Shown in pieces: positions 11,063-19,527 of a DNA stretch of 64,000 nt. Position 1 is the stretch's first letter. Each line of letters begins with the position of its first letter. The position numbers and the translations under genes are program-made. The DNA lies in NCBI RefSeq assembly GCF_000820045.1, contig NZ_CDBJ01000027.1, forward strand, positions 124,001 to 188,000, written 5' to 3'. Source of the stretch: Aeromonas rivuli. GTDB taxonomy: Bacteria; Pseudomonadota; Gammaproteobacteria; Enterobacterales; Aeromonadaceae. Under the pieces are notes generated by a model that was given only the letters and a program-made list of their open reading frames with translations, had not been told where the DNA came from and searched no databases.

Positions 11063-12091
11063 ATGATGAAAATGGCCCCTTCCCTGATTGCCATCGCCAT
11101 GGCTACTCTGGGTGCTACTGCTGCTAACGCCGCCGACGATATCTACTTCGGTGCCGGTGTTGGTGCTGCTCACTTCAACGGTCTGAACAACGTCAACGGT
11201 GTTGACGATGGCACCGAAGATGCAGCCGCTGCTAACGCTTTCGTTGGTTACAACTTCACCGAGAACTTCGGTACCGAACTGGGCTACCAGTACGCTGGCC
11301 GTGGTAACACCGAAGGCTCCCGTTACGAGAACCAGGGTGCCACCCTGTCTGGTATCGCTCGTCTGCCGGTTGCCAAGGACCTGTCCATCTTCGCTGAAGG
11401 CGGCGCCTACTGGGCTCACACCGACGGTCTGGAAACTGGCGATACTCGCGTTTCCCCGCTGGCTGGCCTGGGTCTGACCTACAAGCTGAACGACGCTCTG
11501 GATCTGCAGGCTCGTTATCGCTACATGTGGAATGTCTCTGACCTGTCCACTGCTGCCTACAACACCTCTGATGACAACTACAAGTCCAACCAGAGCGTTG
11601 CGACTATGGAAGTGGTTTACCACCCGTTCCGTACTTCCTACGTTGAGCCGGTTGCCGCTCCTGTTGTTGAAGAAGCGCCTGCTCCGGTCGTCGTTGAGAA
11701 GAACTTCACCATGAGCTCCGACGTGCTGTTTGCCTTCGGCAAATCCACTCTGAAGCCTGAAGGTGTTGATGCACTGAACGGTCTGTACCAGCAAATCATC
11801 GACGCTCAGCCGAAAGACGGTAGCGCCGTAGTTGTTGGTTACTCCGACCGCATCGGTTCCGACGCTTTCAACCAGAAGCTGTCCGAAGCTCGTGCCCGTA
11901 CCGTAGCTGACTTCCTGGTCGGTAAAGGCATGGCCGCTGGTAAAGTGTCCATCGAAGGTCAAGGCGAAGCCAACCCGGTCACTGGCAACCAGTGTGACGG
12001 TATCAAAGCTAAAGCTGACCTGATCACTTGCCTGGCCCCGGACCGTCGTGTTGAAGTCCGCGTTGCTGGCGTGCAAGAAGTTCAGCAGTAA
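11063..12091 (+). CDS. ompA: OmpA family porin, copy 1 (OmpAI)
   Basis: Major outer-membrane protein, 342 residues. It has a signal peptide ending ANAAD (residues about 1-24), an eight-stranded beta-barrel domain to about residue 195 (VGYNFTENFGTELGYQY, YKLNDALDLQARYRYMW), a Pro/Ala/Val hinge (PVAAPVVEEAPAPVVV) and a C-terminal OmpA peptidoglycan-binding domain with the signature LSEARARTVADFLVGKGM. The domain also has two cysteines near the end (QCDGIK, ITCLAPDRR). GAGGA lies eight bases before the ATG. Codons are strongly biased to GGT, CTG and GTT, as in highly expressed genes, more so than in copies 2 and 3. Tandem OmpAI/OmpAII are known from Aeromonas; this is the first of three copies here. 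Confidence 0.96.
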   Translation: MMKMAPSLIAIAMATLGATAANAADDIYFGAGVGAAHFNGLNNVNGVDDGTEDAAAANAFVGYNFTENFGTELGYQYAGRGNTEGSRYENQGATLSGIARLPVAKDLSIFAEGGAYWAHTDGLETGDTRVSPLAGLGLTYKLNDALDLQARYRYMWNVSDLSTAAYNTSDDNYKSNQSVATMEVVYHPFRTSYVEPVAAPVVEEAPAPVVVEKNFTMSSDVLFAFGKSTLKPEGVDALNGLYQQIIDAQPKDGSAVVVGYSDRIGSDAFNQKLSEARARTVADFLVGKGMAAGKVSIEGQGEANPVTGNQCDGIKAKADLITCLAPDRRVEVRVAGVQEVQQ

Positions 12092-12115
12092 TCTCTCCGA
12101 GATTCTGACTGCAAG

Positions 12116-12139
12116 AAGGGGATGCATCGCATCCCCTTT
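12116..12139 (+). terminator. Terminator after ompA copy 1
   Basis: Stem AAGGGGATGC/GCATCCCCTT with a three-base loop and a short T run, 25 bases after the stop codon. It implies that the ompA copies are transcribed separately. Confidence 0.88.
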
Positions 12140-12243
12140 CGTTTATCTGGCACCCTGACGACAACCCCTGTCCGGCCCCTCCCCCGCATTTATCTCCTCA
12201 GCCAGCCTGGCCCTCTCAAAATGCTGCATATTCGTTCAGTAAC

Positions 12244-12272
12244 TTGATCAACGTGAGCCAAAAGAATACAGT
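12244..12272 (+). promoter_or_regulatory. Promoter of the second ompA gene
   Basis: TTGATC (12244-12249) and TACAGT (12267-12272) with a 17-base spacer, the same as the promoter in front of copy 1. It gives an untranslated leader of about 210 bases. Confidence 0.7.
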
Positions 12273-12387
12273 TATCACGCTTGTAAGGTATTGGATGAAT
12301 TATTAAAAGCGCCTCTACCGGTTAGTTGTCCACGGAAGCCGTTACGGCCGTGAGTAGCCAAGAGTCCTTCATATTCATTCATACTGC

Positions 12388-12429
12388 CCGTGCTACAGCA
12401 CGGAGATATGCCATCCGGGTTCCCGGATG
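12388..12429 (+). other. Two leader hairpins upstream of ompA copy 2
   Basis: CCGTGC-TACA-GCACGG (12388-12403) is followed by CATCCGGG-TT-CCCGGATG (12412-12429). Outside the second, ATATGC (12406-12411) can pair with GCATAT (12434-12439) to lengthen the stem. They lie 60-100 bases before the start codon, inside the predicted leader. The rest of the 12092-12488 gap holds the copy 1 terminator and the copy 2 promoter. Confidence 0.6.
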
Positions 12430-12488
12430 CGTTGCATATGACTAAGAGTGCTCGCCCATGACGCGGCAAACTCAACGAGGATATAACG

Positions 12489-13514
12489 ATGAAAATGAAA
12501 GTGGCACCGACCCTGATTGCCCTGGCCCTTGCGGCCGCAGGCAGCACCGCAGCCCAGGCTGCTGATAACGACTGGTACACCGGTATCGCCGCCGGCTGGG
12601 CCTACACCCACGACCTGGAAGATTTTGGCAAGAATGCCGATGTGGACAAGGACGCCACCGCACTGAGTCTGTTTGGTGGTTATAACTTCACCGAAAACTT
12701 CGGTGCCGAAGCTGGCTACCTCTATGCCGGTAAAGCGGGCATCAATGGCGTGGATTTCTCCACTCAGGGCGCAACCCTGTCCGGGATCGGCCGCCTGCCT
12801 TTGGGCGACATCTTCTCCGTATTCGCTGAAGGTGGTGCCTACGTGTTCCACGCCAAAGGCAACAACGACGGCGACAACGGCATAGCCCCGCTGGCGGGTG
12901 TTGGCCTGACGGCCAAGCTGTCTGATCTGATCGACGTGCAAGCTCGCTACCGCTACATGTGGGACGTGGGTGACGAGAACAAGACTGGCAACAACATGAT
13001 CTGGGAGACCGACATGAGTGTGGCCACGCTGGAACTGGTTCTGCACCCGAATCGCACCTCCTATGTGGCCCCGGTCGCCGCGCCAGTGGTGGCTGAGCCC
13101 GAGCCGGTCATCGTCGAGAAGAACTTCGCCATGAGCTCTGACGTGCTGTTTGCCTTCGGCAAATCCAGCCTCAAGCCGGAAGGGGTTGATGCCCTGAACG
13201 GTCTGTATCAGCAGATCGTCGACGTTCAGCCGAAAGATGGCAGCGCCGTGGTCGTCGGTTACACCGACCGTATCGGTTCCGACGCCTATAACCAGAAGCT
13301 GTCAGAAGCCCGTGCCCGCACCGTGGCCGACTTCCTGGTTGGCAAGGGTCTCCCCGCTGGCAAGGTTGCCATCGAAGGGCAAGGCGAAGCCAACCCAGTG
13401 ACTGGCAATCAGTGCGACGGCATCCACGCCAAGGCTCAGCTGATCGCCTGCCTGGCACCGGATCGCCGCGTCGAAGTGCGTGTGACCGGCGTACAGGAAG
13501 TGCAGCAGCAGTAA
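12489..13514 (+). CDS. ompA: OmpA family porin, copy 2 (OmpAII)
   Basis: 341-residue outer-membrane protein close to copy 1. It has a signal peptide to about AAQAAD, a barrel with FGGYNFTENFGAEAGYLYAG and SDLIDVQARYRYMWD, a Pro/Val hinge and the same OmpA/MotB-type C-terminal domain (SSDVLFAFGKSSLKPEGVDAL, LSEARARTVADFLVGKGL). The C-terminal domain is nearly identical to copy 1 while barrel loops differ, the usual pattern when surface loops diversify. GAGGA lies eight bases before the ATG, within a leader end (CAACGAGGATATA) matching that of copy 1. Codon bias is weaker than copy 1. It is closed by its own terminator. Confidence 0.95.
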   Translation: MKMKVAPTLIALALAAAGSTAAQAADNDWYTGIAAGWAYTHDLEDFGKNADVDKDATALSLFGGYNFTENFGAEAGYLYAGKAGINGVDFSTQGATLSGIGRLPLGDIFSVFAEGGAYVFHAKGNNDGDNGIAPLAGVGLTAKLSDLIDVQARYRYMWDVGDENKTGNNMIWETDMSVATLELVLHPNRTSYVAPVAAPVVAEPEPVIVEKNFAMSSDVLFAFGKSSLKPEGVDALNGLYQQIVDVQPKDGSAVVVGYTDRIGSDAYNQKLSEARARTVADFLVGKGLPAGKVAIEGQGEANPVTGNQCDGIHAKAQLIACLAPDRRVEVRVTGVQEVQQQ

Positions 13515-13571
13515 TGATGATGATAATGATGACAGTGTGAAGCCTTTCTAGCAGGCTAAATACCGTTGATA

Positions 13572-13599
13572 AAAAGAGGAGGCCATGGCCTCCTCTTTT
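13572..13599 (+). terminator. Terminator after ompA copy 2
   Basis: A 28-base perfect palindrome whose arm is AAAAGAGGAGGCC and whose centre is AT, with T's on the exit side. Confidence 0.9.
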
Positions 13600-13800
13600 C
13601 GTTTATATTTAGCATTCAATTGAAACCATTCATGCCGTATATGACCCAACCGCACTTTAGGGTTTGCCGCCGCCGCTTTCTTGGGATCCCGCTCACAGCC
13701 CAGACACTCTAAGTCTGTGTTCAGCCAAGCAAAATCATGGACGATGGCTATAACTAGATGGTGCGTAACAACTCTTGCACAACAAAAAAGAGGATAAGCG

Positions 13801-14883
13801 ATGAAACCAAGCCTGTTATCTGCACTGATTGCCGTGGCATTCGCATCAGCTGCAAGCCTTCCAGCTCAGGCCAATGACTGGTATCTCGGTGGCGGTGGCG
13901 GTGTCGCCATTGGTCATGATCTGGACGATCTTGGCGATGACGTCGACAAAAATGACACCGCCTGGAGCCTGTTCGCCGGCTACAACTTTACCGAAAACTT
14001 TGGCGCCGAGCTGGGTTACCTCAACACGGGTGACTGGAGCGTCGATGATGAACAGTTCAGCAGCCAGGGCGCGACCCTGTCAGCCATAGGTCGCCTGCCC
14101 CTTGGGGATATCTTCTCTCTCTTTGCCGAGGGGGGGGCCTATATCTATCAGGTTGATACCATCAATGGCTCGGACAATGACTATGCCCCTCTGCTGGGAC
14201 TGGGCATGGGGGCTCAGTTGACCGACTGGCTCGACCTTCAGGCCCGCTACCGCTATATGTTCCGGATCGGCGATGACCCCGACAATGGCAAGCTGGGCAG
14301 CGGCACGGATCGCTGGGTCACCGACGTGAGCGTCGCGACTCTGGAGCTGGTATTTCATCCGAATCGCCATACCTATGTGGCGCCGGTAGCCGCCCCCATG
14401 GTCGCCGCCGTCGCCCCCGTCATGGTCGACAAGAGCTTCTCCCTGAGCTCCGATGTCTTGTTCGAGTTCAACAAGTCAGCCCTCAGGGCCGAAGGCAGCA
14501 GTGCACTGGAAGATCTTTACCAGCAGATAGTGGCGGTCAATCCCAAGGATGGTCAGGTAACCGTCATGGGCTACACGGATAGGCTCGGTTCCGATGGCTA
14601 CAACCAGTCCCTGTCCGAAGCCCGTGCCCAGACGGTGGCCGATACCCTGATAGGGCTGGGTCTACCCGCGGACAAGGTCTCCATTCAGGGTCTGGGTGAG
14701 AGCAATCCGGTGACCGGCAGCCAGTGTGATGGCATCAGTCCCAAGTCTGAACTGATCAACTGCCTGGCACCGGATCGCCGGGTAGAGGTCAAGGTCACTG
14801 GCACTCAGACCGAGCAAACGCCCCAGCCCGTGGACGCTCAGCCCGCCACTGAGCCCATGGATAGCGAGCCCGCCAAGGCCTGA
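13801..14883 (+). CDS. OmpA family porin, copy 3 (divergent paralogue)
   Basis: 360-residue OmpA-type protein with a signal peptide ending LPAQAND, a barrel (FAGYNFTENFGAELGYLNTGDWS, DWLDLQARYRYMFRIG), a hinge and a C-terminal peptidoglycan-binding domain (LSEARAQTVADTLIGLGL) with the conserved QCDGI and NCLAPDRR cysteines. It differs from copies 1 and 2 by a highly acidic first loop (HDLDDLGDDVDKND) and by a C-terminal extension of about 25 residues rich in Pro, Glu and Thr after the domain. It lacks the TTGATC/TACAGT promoter block shared by the other two; a TATAAC near 13747 is the only -10-like match seen. AAGAGGAT lies upstream of the ATG. Probably expressed differently. Confidence 0.93.
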   Translation: MKPSLLSALIAVAFASAASLPAQANDWYLGGGGGVAIGHDLDDLGDDVDKNDTAWSLFAGYNFTENFGAELGYLNTGDWSVDDEQFSSQGATLSAIGRLPLGDIFSLFAEGGAYIYQVDTINGSDNDYAPLLGLGMGAQLTDWLDLQARYRYMFRIGDDPDNGKLGSGTDRWVTDVSVATLELVFHPNRHTYVAPVAAPMVAAVAPVMVDKSFSLSSDVLFEFNKSALRAEGSSALEDLYQQIVAVNPKDGQVTVMGYTDRLGSDGYNQSLSEARAQTVADTLIGLGLPADKVSIQGLGESNPVTGSQCDGISPKSELINCLAPDRRVEVKVTGTQTEQTPQPVDAQPATEPMDSEPAKA

Positions 14884-14908
14884 CAACCCCCACCTCCGTT
14901 GTGCAAAT

Positions 14909-14938
14909 AAAGAAGGGATGCCGCGGCATCCCTTCTTT
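14909..14938. terminator. Bidirectional terminator between ompA copy 3 and maeA
   Basis: A 30-base perfect palindrome with arm AAAGAAGGGATGCCG. It sits between two convergent genes and ends both transcripts. Confidence 0.92.
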
Positions 14939-14954
14939 ATTTCAGCCTCTTTCG

Positions 14955-16649
14955 TTAGAAGGAGGTCCGGCGATAACGTCGATAAAGAGGGCGCCAGAAG
15001 TTAGCCTCGATGGCCTTGTCGATCACCTCGTCCGGGGTCTGCACCGCCTTGCCTTGCAGCATGGCGGTCTTGGCGACCATCTTGGCGATGTAACGGGACA
15101 CCTCGTGGATATCTGCCAGATCCGGCAACAGTGAGCCATCCTCGCCTTTTACCATGGGAGAGCACTCCGCCAGGGCACGGCTGGCCGACATCAGCATGGC
15201 ATCCGTCACCCGCTTGGCTCCCGACGCAATCACCCCAAGGCCTATCCCCGGGAAGATGAAGGAGTTGTTGCACTGGGCGATGACATAACGCTTGCCCTTG
15301 TACTCGACCGGAGCAAAGGGGCTGCCGGTGGCCACCAGCGCCTGGCCGTCGGTCCAGCGAATGAGATCCGCCGGAGTCGCTTCCACCCGGGAGGTGGGGT
15401 TGGAGAGCGGGAAGATGATGGGGCGAGCACAATGTTTGTGCATGGTCTTGACCACCTCTTCGGTGAAGAGGCCGGGCTGGCCAGAGACCCCGATCAGGAT
15501 ATCCGGGCGACCGTGCTCCATCACCTCCAGCAAGGAGATGTTGTCTCCCACCGGCCACTCTTTGATCTGCTCTACCGGCTGGGAGAGGCGACGCTGGAAG
15601 TCGAGCTGGTTGGGGATCTTGTCGGTGATGAGGCCGAATCTGTCCACCATGAATACCCGGCCACGGGCCTGCGCATCGCTCAGGCCTTCGGCCTTCATCT
15701 GCGCCACTATCTGCTCGGCGATGCCGCACCCGGCACTGCCGGCACCGAGGAAGGCGACCCGCTTCTCGGAGAGCTTGGCCCCCGAGGCCTTGCAGGCGGC
15801 GATCAGGCTGCCCAGGGTCACGGCAGCCGTGCCTTGGATATCATCGTTGAAGCAGCACAGCTCATCCTTGTAACGGTTGAGCAGCGGCATGGCATTGCTC
15901 TGGGCAAAGTCTTCGAACTGGAGCAGGATGTCGGGCCAGCGGCGTTTGACCGCCTGAATGAAGGCGTCGACGAAGTCGTAATACTCCTCCCCCGAGATGC
16001 GCGGATGACGCCAGCCCATGTAGAAGGGATCGTTGAGCAGTTGCTGGTTGTTGGTACCCACATCCAGCACCACCGGCAGGGTATAGGCCGGGGAGATGCC
16101 GCCACAGGCGGTATAGAGAGAGAGCTTGCCGATGGGGATCCCCATACCGCCTATGCCCTGATCCCCCAGACCCAGGATGCGCTCGCCATCGGTCACGACG
16201 ATGACCTTGACGTTCTGCTTGGTGGCGTTTTGCAGCATGTCATCGATCCTGTCCTTGTCGGAGTAGGAGATGAAGAGGCCACGGGCGCGGCGATAAATGT
16301 TGGAGAACTCTTCACATGCCTTGCCCACGGTCGGGGTATAAATGATCGGCATGATCTCGGTCAGGTGATCCCGAATGAGACGGTAGAACAAGGTCTCGTT
16401 GGTATCCTGGATATTGCGCAGGTAGATATGCTTGTCCATGTCGTTGCCAAAGGCCATGAACTGGCGATAGGCACGTTCCACCTGCTCCTCGATGGTTTCG
16501 ATGTTCTGGGGCAGCAGACCTTCCAGGTTGAAGTTGCTGCGCTCTTCACTGGTGAAGGCGCTGCCCTTGTTAAGCAGTGGCGTCTCTAATAGAGCGGGGC
16601 CGGCGTAGGGAATGTAGAGAGGACGTTTCTGATTATTATCTTCAAACAT
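14955..16649 (-). CDS. maeA: NAD-dependent malic enzyme (malate dehydrogenase, decarboxylating)
   Basis: Converts L-malate to pyruvate and CO2 with NAD+. It is 564 residues, matching the large bacterial SfcA/MaeA form. The malic N-terminal domain has [23 protein letters not shown], which includes the catalytic tyrosine, and [19 protein letters not shown]. The metal-binding acidic residues lie in [12 protein letters not shown] and [13 protein letters not shown]. The NAD-binding domain follows with the dinucleotide motif [14 protein letters not shown]. It lies downstream of the AraC-type gene on the same strand, with 64 bases between them, so some co-transcription is possible. It ends at the palindromic terminator shared with ompA copy 3. 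Confidence 0.96.
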   Translation of the reverse strand: MFEDNNQKRPLYIPYAGPALLETPLLNKGSAFTSEERSNFNLEGLLPQNIETIEEQVERAYRQFMAFGNDMDKHIYLRNIQDTNETLFYRLIRDHLTEIMPIIYTPTVGKACEEFSNIYRRARGLFISYSDKDRIDDMLQNATKQNVKVIVVTDGERILGLGDQGIGGMGIPIGKLSLYTACGGISPAYTLPVVLDVGTNNQQLLNDPFYMGWRHPRISGEEYYDFVDAFIQAVKRRWPDILLQFEDFAQSNAMPLLNRYKDELCCFNDDIQGTAAVTLGSLIAACKASGAKLSEKRVAFLGAGSAGCGIAEQIVAQMKAEGLSDAQARGRVFMVDRFGLITDKIPNQLDFQRRLSQPVEQIKEWPVGDNISLLEVMEHGRPDILIGVSGQPGLFTEEVVKTMHKHCARPIIFPLSNPTSRVEATPADLIRWTDGQALVATGSPFAPVEYKGKRYVIAQCNNSFIFPGIGLGVIASGAKRVTDAMLMSASRALAECSPMVKGEDGSLLPDLADIHEVSRYIAKMVAKTAMLQGKAVQTPDEVIDKAIEANFWRPLYRRYRRTSF

Positions 16650-16713
16650 GGTTGGGTACCTTGACGATGTGGCCTCTGGATCCTATGGGCTTAGGCCAAC
16701 AATTTCAAAGGAT

Positions 16714-17580
16714 TTAGCCATCGGTGTGCGTCTGGGCAACCCCGGTCGCCACGGGTCTGCGACCGAGCCGGCGAAACTCACCGGGGGTCTGACCAGTCGC
16801 ACGGCGAAAACGGTTCGCAAAGTTGGCGCCATCGCTGTAACCGACCCGACCGGCCAGCTCGCCGAGCGGCCAATCGGTATAGAGCAGCAACTGGCGCGCT
16901 TTCTCCATGCGCAGCCCCGTCAGCCAGGTCATGGGGCCCATACCAAACGCCTGCTGGCAGAGCCGATGCAAGTGCGGCGCCGAGCAGGCCATCAGACTGG
17001 CCAGTCGGGGGACTGTCCAGGGCTCATCGAGCCGCCCCTCCACCAGACGCTGCAAACCTTGCAACCGGTCAAGGGGCGTGCCCCTCGCCTCGCCGCGCAA
17101 CACCCGGGCCAGCAGCGTCAGCAGCAAAGAGAGCAGTTGGGGCTGCAAGGCAGAACGGCTGCCCTCTGTGTGCATCAGCTGCAATAGATGATGCAGCGAC
17201 TCCTCCTCGCGACTGACCCAGCAACGATGGCCAAGCCGGTGCAGATGCTGCCAGCGCGGCACGTCATCGAGCAGGATCCAGCTGGTGTGCCAGTTTTCCC
17301 CCGCCAGCCGCAGACCACCTGGCAGGGCGGCCGGTAGAAAGACCAAGGCCCCGGCCGGGATGGGCGTCTCCCCCTGCCCGGTCAGCAACATGCCACCCTC
17401 GCTGTGGCTGAGCAGCAAGATATGAAAAGCGGGCCTGTTGCGCTGGATAAGGTAATGGTCGCGCAGCACCGACAGACCGGTCAGAAAGACCCCCGCCTCG
17501 CCGAGCAAGGGCAGTCCCTCCCGCCCCAGCATCCGCTCCTCGCAACTCTGCGCTATCTCCAGACACTCCCTCTCGAACAC
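16714..17580 (-). CDS. AraC family transcriptional regulator
   Basis: A 288-residue one-component regulator. The N-terminal half looks like an AraC cupin sensor domain (HILLLSHSEGGMLLTGQGE, PAGALVFLPAALPGG). The C-terminal 100 residues carry the double HTH: ASLMACSAPHLHRLCQQAFGMGP and LGELAGRVGYSDGANFANRF, followed by RRATGQTPGEFRRL, the family signature. I chose the GTG at 17580 because AGGAGG lies four bases upstream; the frame stays open to 17712 but without a better site. It is divergent from a MATE exporter, so that gene is its likely target, by analogy with other regulator-exporter pairs. Ligand unknown. Confidence 0.9.
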   Translation of the reverse strand: MFERECLEIAQSCEERMLGREGLPLLGEAGVFLTGLSVLRDHYLIQRNRPAFHILLLSHSEGGMLLTGQGETPIPAGALVFLPAALPGGLRLAGENWHTSWILLDDVPRWQHLHRLGHRCWVSREEESLHHLLQLMHTEGSRSALQPQLLSLLLTLLARVLRGEARGTPLDRLQGLQRLVEGRLDEPWTVPRLASLMACSAPHLHRLCQQAFGMGPMTWLTGLRMEKARQLLLYTDWPLGELAGRVGYSDGANFANRFRRATGQTPGEFRRLGRRPVATGVAQTHTDG

Positions 17581-17693
17581 CCGGCCTCCTGTTAATCGGT
17601 AATAGATAGTTTTGAACAAGAAAGACGATAGCCATTCACAGCGGGTACATCTGGCCCCGCGCTTATGATATCGGCTATCAACCTCAAGTTTCC

Positions 17694-19091
17694 ATGACCC
17701 GGTTAACAGCAATGAACTATTGGCAAGCGATTTTCAAACAAACCACCGACAAGGAGTTCATGGGTAAACTGTGGCGACTGGCCCTGCCAGTCTCCCTGCA
17801 ATCCATGATGTTCTCCCTGCTGGGTCTCATCGACATCATGATGGTGAGCCAGCTGGGGGCGACTGAGGTTGCCGCCGTCGGCTTGGGAAACCGGGTCTTC
17901 TTCTTCAATCTGCTGGTGGTCGCCGGTCTTTCTGGCGGCGTCTCTGTGCTGGCGGCGCAATACTATGGCCGCAACGACCTGAGCGGAGTGCGCCGTGCCT
18001 TGGCCCTGGCTCTGCTCAGCGCCCTGCTGGTGAGCCTGCCCTTCGCCCTGCTCTATACCTTTGCCCCGGGCAGCGTGCTTGGCTTTGCCAGTCAGGATCC
18101 CGTGCTGCGCCCCCTGGCGGATCAATACCTGATGATCACCGGCGCCACCATTCTCTGCACCGCACTGGTGGTGCCGCTGGAGGCGGCGCTGCGCTCGGTG
18201 GGCAATGCCGCTGCCGCCACCCATATCGGCATCATCGCCATCCTTGCCAACGTGCTGCTCAACTACGCCCTCATCTTCGGCCACCTCGGCTTCGACGCCA
18301 TGGGAGTCGAAGGCTCGGCCTGGGGAACCACGCTGTCGCGCCTGCTGCAAACGGCCCTGCTCATCGGCTATGTGATGCACAAGGAGGCTCGCCTGCTGCC
18401 ACGCCGCCCCGACTGGTTGCTGGCCCTCTCGGGCAAAGAGGTGCGCCGCTTCGTGCTGATCGCCCTGCCACTGCTGCTGCACGATGGCCTCTGGGCCTTC
18501 GGCATGCTGCTCTATGGCTTCCTCTATGCCCACCTCGGTGTCGATTCCCTGGCCATCATGACCACCCTGGGTGCGCTGGAGGGGATCCTCATCTCCCTCT
18601 TCTTCGGACTGGCGGTGGCCTGTGCCACCCTGCTCGGCCACCGGCTCGGTGCCGAGGAGTATGAGGCCGCCTGGCAGCAATCCCAGCTGCTGCTGGTATT
18701 GGCGCCATTGGGGGCCTTGCTGGTCGGTCTCTTCGTCTGGTTCATGCAAGCCCCCCTGCTGCTCTGGATTGGCAATCTGCCCGCCGAGCTGCTGCCCCAG
18801 GCCGGTCAGGTGCTGGGCATTCTCTGCCTCGGCATGCTGCTCAAGGTGTTCAACATGGTGGGCATTGTCGGGGTGCTGCGATCCGGGGGCGACGTGAAGT
18901 ACAGCATCGTCATCGACATCGTCGGCATGTGGTGCATCGGGCTGCCACTGGCCTGGCTGGCGGTCAGCTGGCTCGGCTGGCCTCTCTCCTGGGTGGTGGC
19001 CGTGGTGCTGCTCGAGGAGTTGAGCAAGGTGCTGATGGTCCATCGCCGGGTACAGCGCCGCCGCTGGCTGCGCAACCTGGTGGCGGCTTGA
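17694..19091 (+). CDS. MATE family efflux transporter
   Basis: Multidrug and toxic-compound extrusion protein, 465 residues with about 12 hydrophobic helices in two homologous halves. Family features include LALPVSLQSMMFSLLGLIDIMMVSQLG in TM1 and VAAVGLGNRVFFFNLLVVAGLSGGVSVLAAQYYG; the second half repeats the pattern around ITLGALEGILISLFFGLAVACATLLGHRLG. It would export cationic or other compounds with Na+ or H+. The start is uncertain: ATG at 17694 and ATG at 17712 both lack a strong ribosome-binding site. It is divergent from the AraC-type regulator, with 113 bases between them, and has no gene downstream in the same unit except possibly yciN. Confidence 0.93.
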   Translation: MTRLTAMNYWQAIFKQTTDKEFMGKLWRLALPVSLQSMMFSLLGLIDIMMVSQLGATEVAAVGLGNRVFFFNLLVVAGLSGGVSVLAAQYYGRNDLSGVRRALALALLSALLVSLPFALLYTFAPGSVLGFASQDPVLRPLADQYLMITGATILCTALVVPLEAALRSVGNAAAATHIGIIAILANVLLNYALIFGHLGFDAMGVEGSAWGTTLSRLLQTALLIGYVMHKEARLLPRRPDWLLALSGKEVRRFVLIALPLLLHDGLWAFGMLLYGFLYAHLGVDSLAIMTTLGALEGILISLFFGLAVACATLLGHRLGAEEYEAAWQQSQLLLVLAPLGALLVGLFVWFMQAPLLLWIGNLPAELLPQAGQVLGILCLGMLLKVFNMVGIVGVLRSGGDVKYSIVIDIVGMWCIGLPLAWLAVSWLGWPLSWVVAVVLLEELSKVLMVHRRVQRRRWLRNLVAA

Positions 19092-19215
19092 ATCAGCGCC
19101 GGTGAGTGCACCTCTGTTTGCAGCAAATCAAAGTTCGACCAAGGCCCGGGGTGTATGCTGTGCTCATCTTGTTTGTGGGGGGCCTTGATGCCACCCCCGG
19201 GTTAGGAGAGAAACG

Positions 19216-19464
19216 ATGCACACACAAAAAGAGACCCTGAGTCAGGAGGCCCTGCTCACCCTGGCCAACGAGCTTATCCGCAACCATGACGAGTTTATCC
19301 ACGGCATGCACGCCGACGCCGTGACGCAGCGAGGGGATGTGCTGGTGTTCAAGGGGGAGTATTTCCTGAGCGACGACGGCACCCCGACCCCCAAGACGAT
19401 GGCGGTGTTCAACATGTTCAAATACCTGGCCCACCAGCTATCGGGCAAATACCAGCTGGGTTGA
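19216..19464 (+). CDS. yciN: YciN family protein
   Basis: An 82-residue cytoplasmic protein of the YciN family. It shares with E. coli YciN the core VTQRGDVLVFKGEYFL and the end AVFNMFKYLAHQLSGKY. No function is established for the family to my knowledge. The ATG follows TTAGGAGAG with normal spacing. It stands 125 bases behind the MATE gene and has its own strong terminator. The family assignment is firm; a role cannot be stated. Confidence 0.9.
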   Translation: MHTQKETLSQEALLTLANELIRNHDEFIHGMHADAVTQRGDVLVFKGEYFLSDDGTPTPKTMAVFNMFKYLAHQLSGKYQLG

Positions 19465-19471
19465 GACGAAC

Positions 19472-19499
19472 AACGGGATGCCAGGGGCATCCCGTTTTG
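19472..19499 (+). terminator. Terminator of yciN
   Basis: Stem AACGGGATGCC/GGCATCCCGTT with a three-base loop followed by TTGC. It lies eight bases after the stop and can also serve the convergent diguanylate cyclase gene. Confidence 0.88.
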
Positions 19500-19527
19500 C
19501 TGATGGCAAAGAGGCAGCCAGCCGCGC

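Noticed and set aside
13514-13533. TGATGATGATAATGATGA microsatellite after ompA copy 2
   Set aside because: It lies after the stop codon, is short and imperfect, and cannot act as a phase-variation tract for the gene.
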